A stretch of 64,000 nucleotides of DNA, taken from the NCBI RefSeq assembly GCF_013449725.1, contig NZ_JACCFF010000001.1, positions 992,001 through 1,056,000 on the forward strand, given 5' to 3'. The notes beneath the pieces are model-generated. The model did no database searches. It saw only the letters and a program-made list of their open reading frames with translations, and was not told the origin of the DNA. This document shows positions 29,958-39,150 of the stretch, one piece after another; the first letter of the stretch is position 1, and each line of letters begins with the position of its first letter. The translations under genes were made by a program, and so were the position numbers. The DNA comes from Mycobacteroides sp. LB1. Its GTDB lineage: Bacteria > Actinomycetota > Actinomycetes > Mycobacteriales > Mycobacteriaceae.

Positions 29958-31615
29958 CCGGCGATCTTCGCCCGGAACGGGCCACCCACACTGTTGAACA
30001 GCAGGTCCCCGTTGGGCAGACCCTCGATGAGCGCATAGGCGCCGTTGCCCAGATTCGACTGACCAAATATGGTGCGATGCACTGTTTCTCCGGTCTTCCA
30101 ATCCAAGCCGGTGACTTCCCAGCCGTCGGCCTTGGTATAGCCATTGAGGAACACGACGCCCGAGGAGGTCGACACCGCAGGCACCATCGAGGTAGACACC
30201 ACGTCCCCCCTTGCCCACGCCGAGGCCCAGCGATGCCCCTTGGGGTCCCATTCGAACCGCTCCACACCCTGCGGAGCAGGTGACACCGGGCCGTTGGCGA
30301 GCACATCGACCAGCCGATCCGGGGAACCTCCGGCGCCGATGTTTTGCACCACGAAAGCCCCGTAGCCGGTAGCCACCACCGATTGCTCGCTCTGGATAAA
30401 CTCCGGCAGCGGCTCCTTCAGGCCCGCGGTGACCTGAATCTGATCGGCGATCCGATTGGATTTGACGCCTGGCTTCTGCTGGAAACCCTCCGGAATCTTG
30501 TTCCGCCAGAAGGCAACCAGCTTCATTCTGTCGGCACCGTCGGTGATGACGACGAGCTCATCGGAGTCCTTGCCAAACCCCATCAGAGTCGGCGTGGATC
30601 CCGTGCCAATACCGAATTTCACCGCGGGGGGCTGCCGCCCGAAGTCGTAGGGAGACGACCACGCACCGTCAGCCTCGTCGGTCGACAGTTTCGAACCCGT
30701 CCAGACGACCTTGCGCATGAGCTTGTCCGAGGCCACATAGATGCCGTTTTTATCATCCACGGCAATCGAATTCGACACGGTCTCGTCATCGCCAAACCGG
30801 ATCTGCTGAATCGGAGGAGCGTCGAGGCCGCGGTTGAGGACAGCGAGTGCCCGGTTGGACTGCACCAGCAGATGCCCGTCGTAGGTCATCGACACACCGA
30901 CGATGCCCTCGGGAGCGCCGAGCGTCGTCATGCCTTTGCCCAGATAGGGTTTGAAGTCGTAGGTCTTCGCTACCTTGATGCCCGCGGCCGGATTGTCCTT
31001 GTTCTCCAGCCCGAACTTGAGGATCTCGGCGTTCTGCGTCACGTAGTACAGCTGGTTGTCCTTATCGACCGCGCCGTAGACGCCGTTGATAAGTCGCTGC
31101 CATGTCGCCCCTCCCCAGTGATCCCGAATCGCGGCCTCGATCTGCTCGACGCTGCTGAATTTCTGATTGAGCACCACATCGAGATCCTGGACCGAGATCG
31201 GCGGCACACCTGGGGTTTCCAGCGATGCCACCTCACGGAATCCACCATCGGAGACATCCACATAGCGGACACCCGATGACGAGCTCACCCACATGTACTG
31301 CGGCGTAGTGGAGGCCATCGTGATGATGTTGACCGGACCACCGGGCACGCGCGGCATCGCGGCGGGATCGATATGGAAGGTGCCCCGCGGGATGGGGTCG
31401 GCGAAGCTGTCGGTCTGCGCGGAGTCGATATGCGTGATGCCGTACTTCTCCGCCGAGAGATAGGGGTTGCGCGCAGGCCCGTCGACCTGACCGCCATTCG
31501 GTGCGGCACCCGGCCCGGAATGGTGTGCGGTCTCTTTGCCGCAGCCCGCCAGGACAAGCAGCGCGCAGCTGGCGATTGCCATTGCGCCCCGGATCCAACC
31601 CTGTTTCCGCTCCAT
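29954..31615 (-). CDS. Large lipoprotein with propeller-like repeats, unknown function
   Basis: A 553-residue protein with a signal peptide ending in the lipobox LAGC (ASCALLVLAGCGKE). The body has repeated segments resembling PQQ/quinoprotein-type propeller blades (GIVGVSMTYDGHLLVQSNRALAV, SIAVDDKNGIYVASDKLMRKVVW, GVVFLNGYTKADGWEVTGLDWKTGE). It is probably an envelope-anchored binding or enzymatic propeller. The ATG at 31615 has GGAG upstream; a frame extension to 31648 lacks support. The substrate is unknown. It is monocistronic. Confidence 0.75.
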   Translation of the reverse strand: MERKQGWIRGAMAIASCALLVLAGCGKETAHHSGPGAAPNGGQVDGPARNPYLSAEKYGITHIDSAQTDSFADPIPRGTFHIDPAAMPRVPGGPVNIITMASTTPQYMWVSSSSGVRYVDVSDGGFREVASLETPGVPPISVQDLDVVLNQKFSSVEQIEAAIRDHWGGATWQRLINGVYGAVDKDNQLYYVTQNAEILKFGLENKDNPAAGIKVAKTYDFKPYLGKGMTTLGAPEGIVGVSMTYDGHLLVQSNRALAVLNRGLDAPPIQQIRFGDDETVSNSIAVDDKNGIYVASDKLMRKVVWTGSKLSTDEADGAWSSPYDFGRQPPAVKFGIGTGSTPTLMGFGKDSDELVVITDGADRMKLVAFWRNKIPEGFQQKPGVKSNRIADQIQVTAGLKEPLPEFIQSEQSVVATGYGAFVVQNIGAGGSPDRLVDVLANGPVSPAPQGVERFEWDPKGHRWASAWARGDVVSTSMVPAVSTSSGVVFLNGYTKADGWEVTGLDWKTGETVHRTIFGQSNLGNGAYALIEGLPNGDLLFNSVGGPFRAKIAG

Positions 31616-31742
31616 CAGCCAGCTCCCATGTCTGAGCACAGTAAACAATCAGAATTATTGTCGGAGAACGTATTTAGTTGACGACAGTGCATCGATGCTA
31701 ACACTTGTGAACTCGCGAAGGGCTTGGAACGACGTCACATCA

Positions 31743-32261
31743 TTAATGGACGGAAGCCTCGTCAACTCCGGCGAATAACCACTCAACGACCTGCCGCGCG
31801 GTATCGGCATCGATCCCGACGATCCGCAGCTCGCCTTGATCCGCCCGCACCCGCACCGCCGCCAACCCAAAAACCCGTGACAACGGATCCTGACGCAGCT
31901 CCACCGTGCGCACCAGAGCCAACGGGATAACCCACAATGACTTCTGCCACAACGTCTTCGATGCAACGTACGCCAGGTTGTCGTCCAGAACACCCCACCG
32001 ATAGGTCCGGTAACGCTGCAGTGGCCGGAGCACCACCCACGCCACTGCACACGAAAGACACAGCAGTCCCAGCACGGCCACGAGATGCTCCATTGCGGTT
32101 GTCGCATGCGCGGGGAGGGCGGTCCCCGTCCACACCGCGGCGACCATGACGATCAGAGGTGTCGATGCCAGTGCATACTGGACGGCCCAGAGCACGGGCG
32201 CCGACCTGCTGGCACCGAATCCGGCCGGTGCCGCACGCTCTATTGGCGGAGCATCGATCAT
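31743..32261 (-). CDS. Membrane protein with PH-like (bPH2/YdbS) domain
   Basis: A 172-residue protein with two membrane helices (PVLWAVQYALASTPLIVMVAAVW; LVAVLGLLCLSCAVAWVVL) followed by a bacterial PH-like domain (YRTYRWGVLDDNLAYVASKTLWQKSLWVIPLALVRTVELRQDPL). Its ATG at 32261 overlaps the stop of the upstream gene by 4 bases. Families like YdbS/YdbT have no settled role; membrane association is clear. Confidence 0.75.
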   Translation of the reverse strand: MIDAPPIERAAPAGFGASRSAPVLWAVQYALASTPLIVMVAAVWTGTALPAHATTAMEHLVAVLGLLCLSCAVAWVVLRPLQRYRTYRWGVLDDNLAYVASKTLWQKSLWVIPLALVRTVELRQDPLSRVFGLAAVRVRADQGELRIVGIDADTARQVVEWLFAGVDEASVH

Positions 32262-32716
32262 GACCCGTCCCCCATCGTCGGAGCGAACCGACGCATCCAG
32301 AACTGCCGAATCGTCACGGCGGCAAGGACAAACACCAGAACCGCAGTCGGCGACCACATGATCGTACGGTCGAGATCACCGAACGCATAGGCGATCAACC
32401 CCAGCGATACGAATGGGATGAGCACCGTCACCACCGCCCGCCACCGTCGGATAATCAGCAGCTCGACCACGGCCGAGATCACCACGATCACGAACGCGAT
32501 GAACACCACCACGCCCACCATCTGCACGGTGGGGTCAAACGGGACGTAGTCGGCATAGTGGCGCGGCATCCCATCGGTAAGCGGGGTGTACGCGGTCCAC
32601 CCGAAATCCCAGCCCTGCGGGCTCAGCCCTCGGTTCACCAGCACGGCTATCACGAACACCCACCAGGCAGCGTTGCCCGTGATGCGGGCAGCACTGAACA
32701 CCTGGGAGTTCGACAT
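32258..32716 (-). CDS. Small membrane protein upstream of the PH-domain gene
   Basis: A 152-residue protein with four hydrophobic segments (AAWWVFVIAVLVN; MVGVVVFIAFVIVVISAVVELLII; VTVLIPFVSLGLIAYAFG; IMWSPTAVLVFVLAAVTI). The ATG at 32716 is preferred over upstream in-frame starts at 32794. The 4-base overlap with the PH-domain gene shows they are translated as a pair. I recognise no named family. Confidence 0.65.
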   Translation of the reverse strand: MSNSQVFSAARITGNAAWWVFVIAVLVNRGLSPQGWDFGWTAYTPLTDGMPRHYADYVPFDPTVQMVGVVVFIAFVIVVISAVVELLIIRRWRAVVTVLIPFVSLGLIAYAFGDLDRTIMWSPTAVLVFVLAAVTIRQFWMRRFAPTMGDGS

Positions 32717-32845
32717 TCCTGGAGTATCCCCTATGGCTAACTCGCCAGTGACGAACTTGTCACACATCGTTGACGAAATACCCGCAAACGGCAACGATTA
32801 CTCCAAACGGGCCGATAGGCGGCCTAACAGTCTCAGGGGTAGCAC

Positions 32846-34861
32846 GTGAAATACATCGTCACCGGCGGCACCGGCTTCATCGGACGACGGATTGTGACCC
32901 GCATCCTGGAGACCCAGCGCAATGCCGAAGTCGCCGTCCTGGTGCGGCGTGAATCCTTATCCCGGTTCGAAAAGCTCGCCGAACAATGGGACGACCGCGT
33001 GCGGCCGCTGGTGGGTGACCTCACCCAACCCGACCTCGGTCTGCCTACCGAAGGTGATCCGGTCACCGCCGATCACATCGTGCACTGTGCCGCGATCTAC
33101 GACGTCACCGTGGACGACAAGGCGCAGCGTGCCGCGAACGTGGAGGGTACGCGGTCGGTCATCGCACTGGCCAAGCGTGCCGGCGCCACCTTGCACCACA
33201 TCTCCTCCATTGCCGTGGCCGGAAGCTACGAAGGCGAGTTCACCGAAGATGACTTCGACGTCAACCAGGATCTGCCATCGCCATACCACCAGACCAAGTT
33301 CGAGGCCGAACTGCTGGTGCGCTCGGAACCCGGTCTGCGCTACCGGATTTACCGTCCAGCCGTCGTGGTCGGCGATTCCAAGACCGGCGAGATGGACAAG
33401 ATCGACGGGCCGTACTACTTCTTCGGGATACTGACAAAGCTGGCGCGGCTTCCCCGGTTCACCCCCATGCTGCTGCCGAAGGCCGGGCGCTCCAATATCG
33501 TCCCGGTCGACTACGTCGTCGATGCCACCGTCGAGCTGATGCACCAGGAGGGGCGTGACGGCCAGGCCTTCCACCTGACCAACCCGTCGGTGACCTATCT
33601 GCGCGATATCTACTCGGGAATCGCCTCCGCCGCGGGACTGCCTCCGGTGCGCGGGTCCCTTCCCCACTCCGTCGCCACACCGTTCCTGAAAGCCCGTGGC
33701 ACACTGAAGGTCTGGCGCAACATGGTCGTCACTCAGCTCGGCATCCCACCCGAGGTCATCGACATCACCGAGATCATGCCCACCTTTGTCTCCGAGGTGA
33801 CGCAGGAAGCCTTGCGCCCCAGCGGGATCACTGTCCCCGACTTCGGCAGCTATGCCGGCAAGCTGTACGAGTACTGGCGCAGGAACCTCGACCCCGAGCG
33901 GTACCGCCGCAATGACCCAGCAGGGCCGCTGGTTGGCCGGCATGTCATCATCACCGGCGCCTCCAGCGGCATCGGGCGCGCCGCGGCCATCTCGGTGGCG
34001 CAGCGCGGCGGCACCGTGTTCGCGGTGGCGCGTGATGTCGAGGCGCTGGATCGATTGGTCGCCGAGATTCGCGAGGACGGCGGCAAGGCGCACGCGTTCC
34101 CATGCGATCTCACCGACTACTCGGCGGTCGACGACACCGTCAAGAGCATCCTCGGCCAGTTCGGGCATGTCGACTACCTGGTGAACAACGCCGGCCGCTC
34201 GATCCGCCGATCAGCGGTGAACACCGTCGACCGATTCCATGACTACGAACGGGTCATGGCCATCAACTACTTTGGCGCCGTGCGGCTGGTGCTGGCGCTG
34301 CTTCCCCATTGGCGGGAAAGGAAATTCGGCCACGTCGTCAACGTGTCGACAGCCGGAGTGCAGACCCGCAACCCCAAGTACGCCTCATACATCCCCACCA
34401 AGGCTGCGCTGGACGCCTTCTCCGATGTTGTTGCGACCGAGACGGTGTCGGATCACATCACCTTCACCAACATCCATATGCCACTGGTAAAGACGCCGAT
34501 GATCCAGCCATCCAACAAGCTGAACGTGGTGCCGGGGCTTACCCCAGAACACGCCGCCGCCATGGTGGTTCGCGGTCTCGTCGAAAAGCCGACGCGGATC
34601 GACCACCCGATGGGCACCTACGCAGATATCGGCCGGTACCTGACACCGAAGTTGACCCGGCGAATCATGCATCAGATGTATCTGGCGTATCCGGATTCCA
34701 AGGCTGCGCGCGGACTCGAACCCGTCGATGAGCGCCGCGACTTGTCGACGTCGCGGCGCCGCCCGAAGGCAGCCAAACGAGTCACTGCGGTGTCGAAAAA
34801 ATTTCGTGTTCCGCGCCCCATCAAGCAGGCGGTGCGCTTGATCCCCGGAGTGCATTGGTGA
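32846..34861 (+). CDS. acrA1: Two-domain fatty acyl-CoA reductase (AcrA1-like)
   Basis: A 671-residue fusion. The N-terminal extended SDR domain (TGGTGFIG, SPYHQTK) resembles fatty-alcohol-forming reductases; the C-terminal SDR domain (about 365-640; TGASSGIG, YIPTKAALD with catalytic Tyr-x3-Lys) resembles Acr1 acyl-CoA reductases. In such enzymes (Rv3391 and marine-bacterial FARs) the C-terminal domain is thought to make the aldehyde and the N-terminal domain the alcohol, for wax esters and related lipids. A GTG at 32846 is the start. Followed by iunH as in M. tuberculosis. Confidence 0.88.
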   Translation: MKYIVTGGTGFIGRRIVTRILETQRNAEVAVLVRRESLSRFEKLAEQWDDRVRPLVGDLTQPDLGLPTEGDPVTADHIVHCAAIYDVTVDDKAQRAANVEGTRSVIALAKRAGATLHHISSIAVAGSYEGEFTEDDFDVNQDLPSPYHQTKFEAELLVRSEPGLRYRIYRPAVVVGDSKTGEMDKIDGPYYFFGILTKLARLPRFTPMLLPKAGRSNIVPVDYVVDATVELMHQEGRDGQAFHLTNPSVTYLRDIYSGIASAAGLPPVRGSLPHSVATPFLKARGTLKVWRNMVVTQLGIPPEVIDITEIMPTFVSEVTQEALRPSGITVPDFGSYAGKLYEYWRRNLDPERYRRNDPAGPLVGRHVIITGASSGIGRAAAISVAQRGGTVFAVARDVEALDRLVAEIREDGGKAHAFPCDLTDYSAVDDTVKSILGQFGHVDYLVNNAGRSIRRSAVNTVDRFHDYERVMAINYFGAVRLVLALLPHWRERKFGHVVNVSTAGVQTRNPKYASYIPTKAALDAFSDVVATETVSDHITFTNIHMPLVKTPMIQPSNKLNVVPGLTPEHAAAMVVRGLVEKPTRIDHPMGTYADIGRYLTPKLTRRIMHQMYLAYPDSKAARGLEPVDERRDLSTSRRRPKAAKRVTAVSKKFRVPRPIKQAVRLIPGVHW

Positions 34862-34954
34862 CCGATCCGGTCTGCCATACGACTTTATGAATCGCCGGCG
34901 CTCTACCGCTTGTCGAATCCTTGAGCCGAGCTAACTGACGGTAGGTTGACGTCC

Positions 34955-35986
34955 ATGGTTCCCGTTTTTGCCGACGTCGATACCGGAGTCGATGACGCAT
35001 TAGGTTTGATCTATCTCCTCGCTAGCGAGGATGTGGAGATCGTCGGTATCGCCTCTACTGCGGGCAATGTCTCGGTGGACCATGTTTGCGCGAACAATCT
35101 GGGCCTTCTCGAGTTATGCGGCGCCCCCCAGATTCCGGTGTCGAGGGGTGTGGCCGAGCCGTTGAGTGCGACACTGCGCACCGCGGAGGACACCCATGGC
35201 CCCACCGGGCTCGGGTATGCGGTGCTGCCGGAATCCACACGCACGCTCACCGATTACGACGCCGCCGAGGCATGGGTGAAGGCCGCGCACGCACACCCCG
35301 GCGAGCTGGTGGGTCTCGCGACCGGCCCGCTCACCAATCTGGCACTCGCCCTGCGCACCGAGCCCGAGTTGCCCAAACTTCTCAAACGACTCGTGATCAT
35401 GGGTGGCTCCTTCGACTACCCGGGCAACACCACGCCGGTGGCGGAATGGAATGTCGTTGTGGATCCGGGTGCGACGGCAGAGGTGTACGCCGCCTGGGGA
35501 GCCGCTGACGTACAAGAGCTTCCGATCGTATGCGGCCTGAATCTCACCGAGACGATCGCCATGACACCAGAGCACCTGGTCAAGCTGGCCGAGTCGGCGG
35601 GCGCCACCACCACTGCCCTCTCGGTGCTCGACCTTCCGTCGAGCCGTTCATCGGCAAGCAACTCGCTGCTGCGGTTCATCGAAGACGCGGTGCGCTTCTA
35701 TTTCGAATTCCACATGAAGCAGGACGAAGGCTTCTTAGCTCATATGCACGATCCGTTCGCCGCTGCGGTGGCACTGGATCCATCACTGGTGCAAACCCGT
35801 TCCGCGACCGTCGATGTGGAACTGACCGGCGATCTGACCCGTGCGATGACAATCGCCGACTGGAAGGGACAGTGGGGCCAGAAGCCCAATGCGCAGATCG
35901 CCGTGGAGACCGACCCCGCGGTGTTCTTTGAGCGATTCATCGAGCGAGTGAGTTTGTTCGCACGAAAATTTGATGGAGATAGCTGA
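34955..35986 (+). CDS. iunH: Inosine-uridine-preferring nucleoside hydrolase
   Basis: A 343-residue calcium-dependent hydrolase that splits ribonucleosides into base and ribose. The diagnostic N-terminal metal/catalytic motif is DVDTGVDDA, followed by IMGGSFDYPGNTTPVAEWNV and HDPFAAAVAL containing the distal catalytic His/Asp. The ATG at 34955 is chosen; a TTG at 34946 is an alternative three codons upstream. It is convergent with imuB with 15 bases between them, as in Rv3393-Rv3394c. Confidence 0.93.
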   Translation: MVPVFADVDTGVDDALGLIYLLASEDVEIVGIASTAGNVSVDHVCANNLGLLELCGAPQIPVSRGVAEPLSATLRTAEDTHGPTGLGYAVLPESTRTLTDYDAAEAWVKAAHAHPGELVGLATGPLTNLALALRTEPELPKLLKRLVIMGGSFDYPGNTTPVAEWNVVVDPGATAEVYAAWGAADVQELPIVCGLNLTETIAMTPEHLVKLAESAGATTTALSVLDLPSSRSSASNSLLRFIEDAVRFYFEFHMKQDEGFLAHMHDPFAAAVALDPSLVQTRSATVDVELTGDLTRAMTIADWKGQWGQKPNAQIAVETDPAVFFERFIERVSLFARKFDGDS

Positions 35987-36001
35987 CACTCGGCGAAAAC
36001 G

Positions 36002-37618
36002 TCATTCGTACACACCCTCCACATACCAGCGTTGCCTGCGGAAATGCAGGAGCAGTGCCTGGCCGCCACCCTTGTCTTCGAGCAGCACCTGCGCCCTCGC
36101 CGCCACCGAAACGGAAGCCGGCTCCCGCTCCTCCCACCATCGCTCGTCGATCGGCCATGGCCCCGCCCACCAGCTCAGCTCCCAGCGGCCATTGCCCCGG
36201 CGAACCCTGGCCGGCTCCCCCGAGAACATTCCCCGCCCTGTCACCGTCACCGGCGTTCCGTCGATGTCCAACAACTCCACCGGCTCGTCGGATAGCACCG
36301 TCGGAGCCGGATCGGGCAACCTCCCGGGCCACGGAGCATCCGGATCGGCTCGCGGCCTCAATTCATCTCCTAAGGGCACCAAGGTAATTCGTTCGGACGG
36401 GCCACGCCCGCCGCTGACCACTCCCACCTGTACCGACTCCTCTCCCAATAAATCCTGAACTCGTGTCAGCGCGCGACGGGCCCGCTGGCGTTCCTCGGCG
36501 CCCACCGCTCCCCACAACGTCAACTGCAACGCCTCTGCAGCCACCACCTCGACCGGCTCCAGCCGCAGCATGGCCACCGGTCCATCCAGAGACCGGCGCC
36601 GGGCAAGCCAGCCGTCAAGCTGCCAACGCACGCGGTCGGCGGTCGCCTCCTCGGTGAGCGGTTCGGCGCACCGCCACACCCGGGACAACTCCTGCCCATC
36701 CACCGTGACCGCGTGAATGGCCAACCGGGAGCAGGCCACTCCAGCCGAGGACAGCACCTCGTGCAGACTCACCGCCAGCGTCCGTCCCGCGAAAGCCGCC
36801 GCATCCACCCGATCGATCGGCGGATCGCACGGCAGCTCGACTCCCAGCTCAGCCGGTACCGAGTGCCCCGATGGAGGGCGCTGCGGTTCGGCTCGCGCAT
36901 GGTGGTGTGCCCGTACCGCGTCATCGTCGAACCGCGAGGCGACGTCCGAACGCGCTAGCTCCGCGAACGCACCGATGGTTCGTATTCCCATACGCCACAA
37001 CAGGTCTACCAAGTCTTCACGTTGCGGTTGACACAGGCTGGGTTCGGCGGCCATCTCCTTGATCGACAACGACGCCAGGAACTCCGCATCACCACCTGGC
37101 GGCACCAGTGCCGCATGCCGCGCGGCGTACACCGCGGTGGACATCTGATCGGCGATGCCAACCTGGCATTCCGCCCCGGCCACCGATACCGCATCGGCCA
37201 GCCGTTCCGCCGCGGCCTGCTCACTGCCGAAGTACCGGGCGGCGCCGGTCACCGGCAGCGCCATCAGCCCGGGGCGCAGGATCTCGGCCCCCGGCACCAG
37301 ATCATCCACCGCGGTAATCATCGGCTCGAAGAACCGCGCATCCCGATCGGCATCGGCCACCGCGATATGCAGTTGCGGACAACGAGCTTGGGACTCTCGG
37401 CGCCGCATACCCCGTCGCACCCCGAGCGCCCGCGCGGCAGCAGTGCATGCCGTCACCCTGTTGGCCAGGGTCACTGCCACGGGTCTGGTGGCCGGAAGAT
37501 CGGCCATCGCCGCAGCGGCCACCGCCGGCCAGTCCGGGCACCACATCGCCAGCACCCGTGGCGCTTTACGCCGTCCTTTCCCCGGCCTGTCACGCGGACC
37601 TGATCGCGCCACGGCCAC
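36002..37618 (-). CDS. imuB: ImuB, Y-family-like mutasome hub protein
   Basis: A 538-residue Y-family polymerase homologue that lacks catalytic acidic residues: the palm motif reads [11 protein letters not shown] where active Y-polymerases have the metal-binding Asp. It serves as the hub linking DnaE2, ImuA' and the sliding clamp. A clamp-binding motif QLTLWG is seen at about residues 365-370. The GTG at 37618 with GGGAGG upstream overlaps the imuA' stop by 29 bases; other GTGs at 37621 and 37612 are possible. Under SOS control with imuA'. Confidence 0.94.
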   Translation of the reverse strand: MAVARSGPRDRPGKGRRKAPRVLAMWCPDWPAVAAAAMADLPATRPVAVTLANRVTACTAAARALGVRRGMRRRESQARCPQLHIAVADADRDARFFEPMITAVDDLVPGAEILRPGLMALPVTGAARYFGSEQAAAERLADAVSVAGAECQVGIADQMSTAVYAARHAALVPPGGDAEFLASLSIKEMAAEPSLCQPQREDLVDLLWRMGIRTIGAFAELARSDVASRFDDDAVRAHHHARAEPQRPPSGHSVPAELGVELPCDPPIDRVDAAAFAGRTLAVSLHEVLSSAGVACSRLAIHAVTVDGQELSRVWRCAEPLTEEATADRVRWQLDGWLARRRSLDGPVAMLRLEPVEVVAAEALQLTLWGAVGAEERQRARRALTRVQDLLGEESVQVGVVSGGRGPSERITLVPLGDELRPRADPDAPWPGRLPDPAPTVLSDEPVELLDIDGTPVTVTGRGMFSGEPARVRRGNGRWELSWWAGPWPIDERWWEEREPASVSVAARAQVLLEDKGGGQALLLHFRRQRWYVEGVYE

Positions 37619-38294
37619 CACACACCTCCCCGGCGGCTCTGGGGCCTCTGCGCCTCGTCGCCTGTACTGCCGTCCGCACCCCACGGATCCGGCCCAGACC
37701 GCAGGCGGAAATTCCGTCATAACCGGTTACCCGCGCCTGCAACCGCACCGCGGCGCCTTCCCAGTCCCCATCGGCGACCAGCAGCGTGCATCCGTTGCCG
37801 TGCGCCCGGGCCACTATCGCTCGCGCCGACGTCGAAGTCACCTTTCGCCCACCCAGACCCAGCACCACCAGATCCATCCCGTCCATGAGCACCGAGGCCA
37901 CCTCCACGGCACTCAGGCCCGGGTGGGGAATCAACGCCAGGCGACTCAGGTCCGCCCCCCGCTCCACCGCCGCCAGCACACTCATATCCGGCATGCCCAC
38001 GATCGCGGCGTACCCGCCCGCCGCAGTCACCGAAGCCACCACATCCAAGGGCAGCGATCGGGCCCCGCTGGCCACCGCAACCGTGCCGCGCCGCAACACG
38101 TGGCCTATCGATCCGGCCAGCACATCTGATACCGGCAGCAAAGATTGCGCGCCCGGCAGGACCTCGTGAAAACGCCCCGCCGACGACTGGTCCCCGCCAA
38201 CCTTCCCCGATATCGCCGCCATCTGCTTCCGGAGCTTTTGTAGCTGGTCAGCACGGTTTACCAACGCCTCCCCGGCGGCCGCCACTGCCGTCAC
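37590..38294 (-). CDS. imuA': ImuA' mutasome protein
   Basis: A 234-residue RecA-like-fold protein of the ImuA' family, which in mycobacteria joins ImuB and DnaE2 in translesion mutagenesis. The N-terminal part has a coiled-coil-like segment ([16 protein letters not shown]) and the body has the [24 protein letters not shown] and [17 protein letters not shown] region. The GTG at 38294 has TGGAGG upstream; a GTG at 38312 is 6 codons further and would also stay within the SOS-controlled transcript. It overlaps imuB by 29 bases. Confidence 0.93.
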   Translation of the reverse strand: MTAVAAAGEALVNRADQLQKLRKQMAAISGKVGGDQSSAGRFHEVLPGAQSLLPVSDVLAGSIGHVLRRGTVAVASGARSLPLDVVASVTAAGGYAAIVGMPDMSVLAAVERGADLSRLALIPHPGLSAVEVASVLMDGMDLVVLGLGGRKVTSTSARAIVARAHGNGCTLLVADGDWEGAAVRLQARVTGYDGISACGLGRIRGVRTAVQATRRRGPRAAGEVCGGRGAIRSA

Positions 38295-38319
38295 AACCGC
38301 ACCTCCAGACACACTCGAC

Positions 38320-38335
38320 TAGAACATATGTTCGA
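38320..38335. promoter_or_regulatory. LexA (SOS) box of imuA'-imuB
   Basis: TAGAACATATGTTCGA has the same core GAACATATGTTC as the dnaE2 box and fits the SOS consensus with one mismatch in one half-site edge. It lies 26 bases upstream of the imuA' GTG. A TAnnnT-like -10 (TATGTT on the minus strand) overlaps the box itself, so LexA would directly occlude the promoter. Confidence 0.9.
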
Positions 38336-38408
38336 TGTCTGGAGTAAACACCCACCCCCCGACAACCGTCAAGGCGGGAGGTACGGGCTGCGCCCCATGC
38401 TGGCCCCA

Positions 38409-38477
38409 TCCGCCGACACGCCGCATTGCGGCGGATTCGTGTCGCACATGTCCGCCACGAGGCGGCGTGTCGGCGGA
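38409..38477. repeat. Long extragenic hairpin beyond the response regulator gene
   Basis: Perfect 16-base arms TCCGCCGACACGCCGC (38409-38424) and GCGGCGTGTCGGCGGA (38462-38477) bracket a GC-rich, partly self-complementary centre (GCGGCGGA...TCCGCC). The right arm ends 2 bases before the response regulator stop on the minus strand, so it can terminate that transcript and insulate the imuA' promoter. It also looks like a repetitive extragenic palindrome. Confidence 0.75.
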
Positions 38478-38478
38478 C

Positions 38479-39150
38479 CTAGTCGAGCTGGCGGGTATGC
38501 GCCCAACGAGTCAACGCGTTGCGGTTGGATTGCTGGGTCTTGCGCAGCACATTCGAGGCATGCGTCTCCACCGTCTTCACCGAGATCACCAGATCCTCGG
38601 CGATCTCCCGGTAGGTGTATCCGCGGGCGAGGAGCCGCAGCACCTCAAGCTCACGTGGAGTCAACGAATCCAGCTCCGGATCCAGCGCCGGCTCAGGGAT
38701 ATTCGAGCGGCCCGTGAACGAATCAAGCACGAACCCGGCCAGCCGCGGACTGAACACCGCATCCCCGCCGGCCACCCGGCGCACCGCATCGGCCAGTTCG
38801 CGCCCCGAAATCGTCTTGGTGACATAGCCTCTGGCTCCAGCCCGGATCACCGCGATGACATCCTCGGCCGCATCAGACACGCTGAGCGCCAGAAAGACCG
38901 GCGATGAGCCGCTTGCGCGAAGAGAATCCGGCCCGGAGCCGCTTGTCCCGTTGATGACGGCAACTCCACCACCAGCTGGCATGTGCACATCCAGCAGCAC
39001 CACATCCGGTGCAGTGGCCCTGATCCCGGCCACTGCCTCGGCGACCGAACCTGCCTCACCCACGATCTCGATATCCGATTCGCCGGACAGCTCCGCCCGC
39101 ACCCCAGACCGGAACACACCGTGATCATCGACCAGAAATACCCGCAGCAT
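38479..39150 (-). CDS. LuxR-type (NarL/FixJ) response regulator
   Basis: A 223-residue two-component regulator: receiver domain (LRVFLVDDHGVFRSGV, phospho-acceptor Asp in DVVLLDVHMP, conserved Lys in GYVTKTI) and C-terminal LuxR helix-turn-helix (LTPRELEVLRLLARGYTYREIAEDLVISVKTVETHASNVLRKTQ). Its ATG at 39150 overlaps the stop of the PspC-kinase gene (TGATG); a GTG at 39153 is equally possible. Co-translation shows they are a kinase-regulator pair. Confidence 0.92.
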   Translation of the reverse strand: MLRVFLVDDHGVFRSGVRAELSGESDIEIVGEAGSVAEAVAGIRATAPDVVLLDVHMPAGGGVAVINGTSGSGPDSLRASGSSPVFLALSVSDAAEDVIAVIRAGARGYVTKTISGRELADAVRRVAGGDAVFSPRLAGFVLDSFTGRSNIPEPALDPELDSLTPRELEVLRLLARGYTYREIAEDLVISVKTVETHASNVLRKTQQSNRNALTRWAHTRQLD

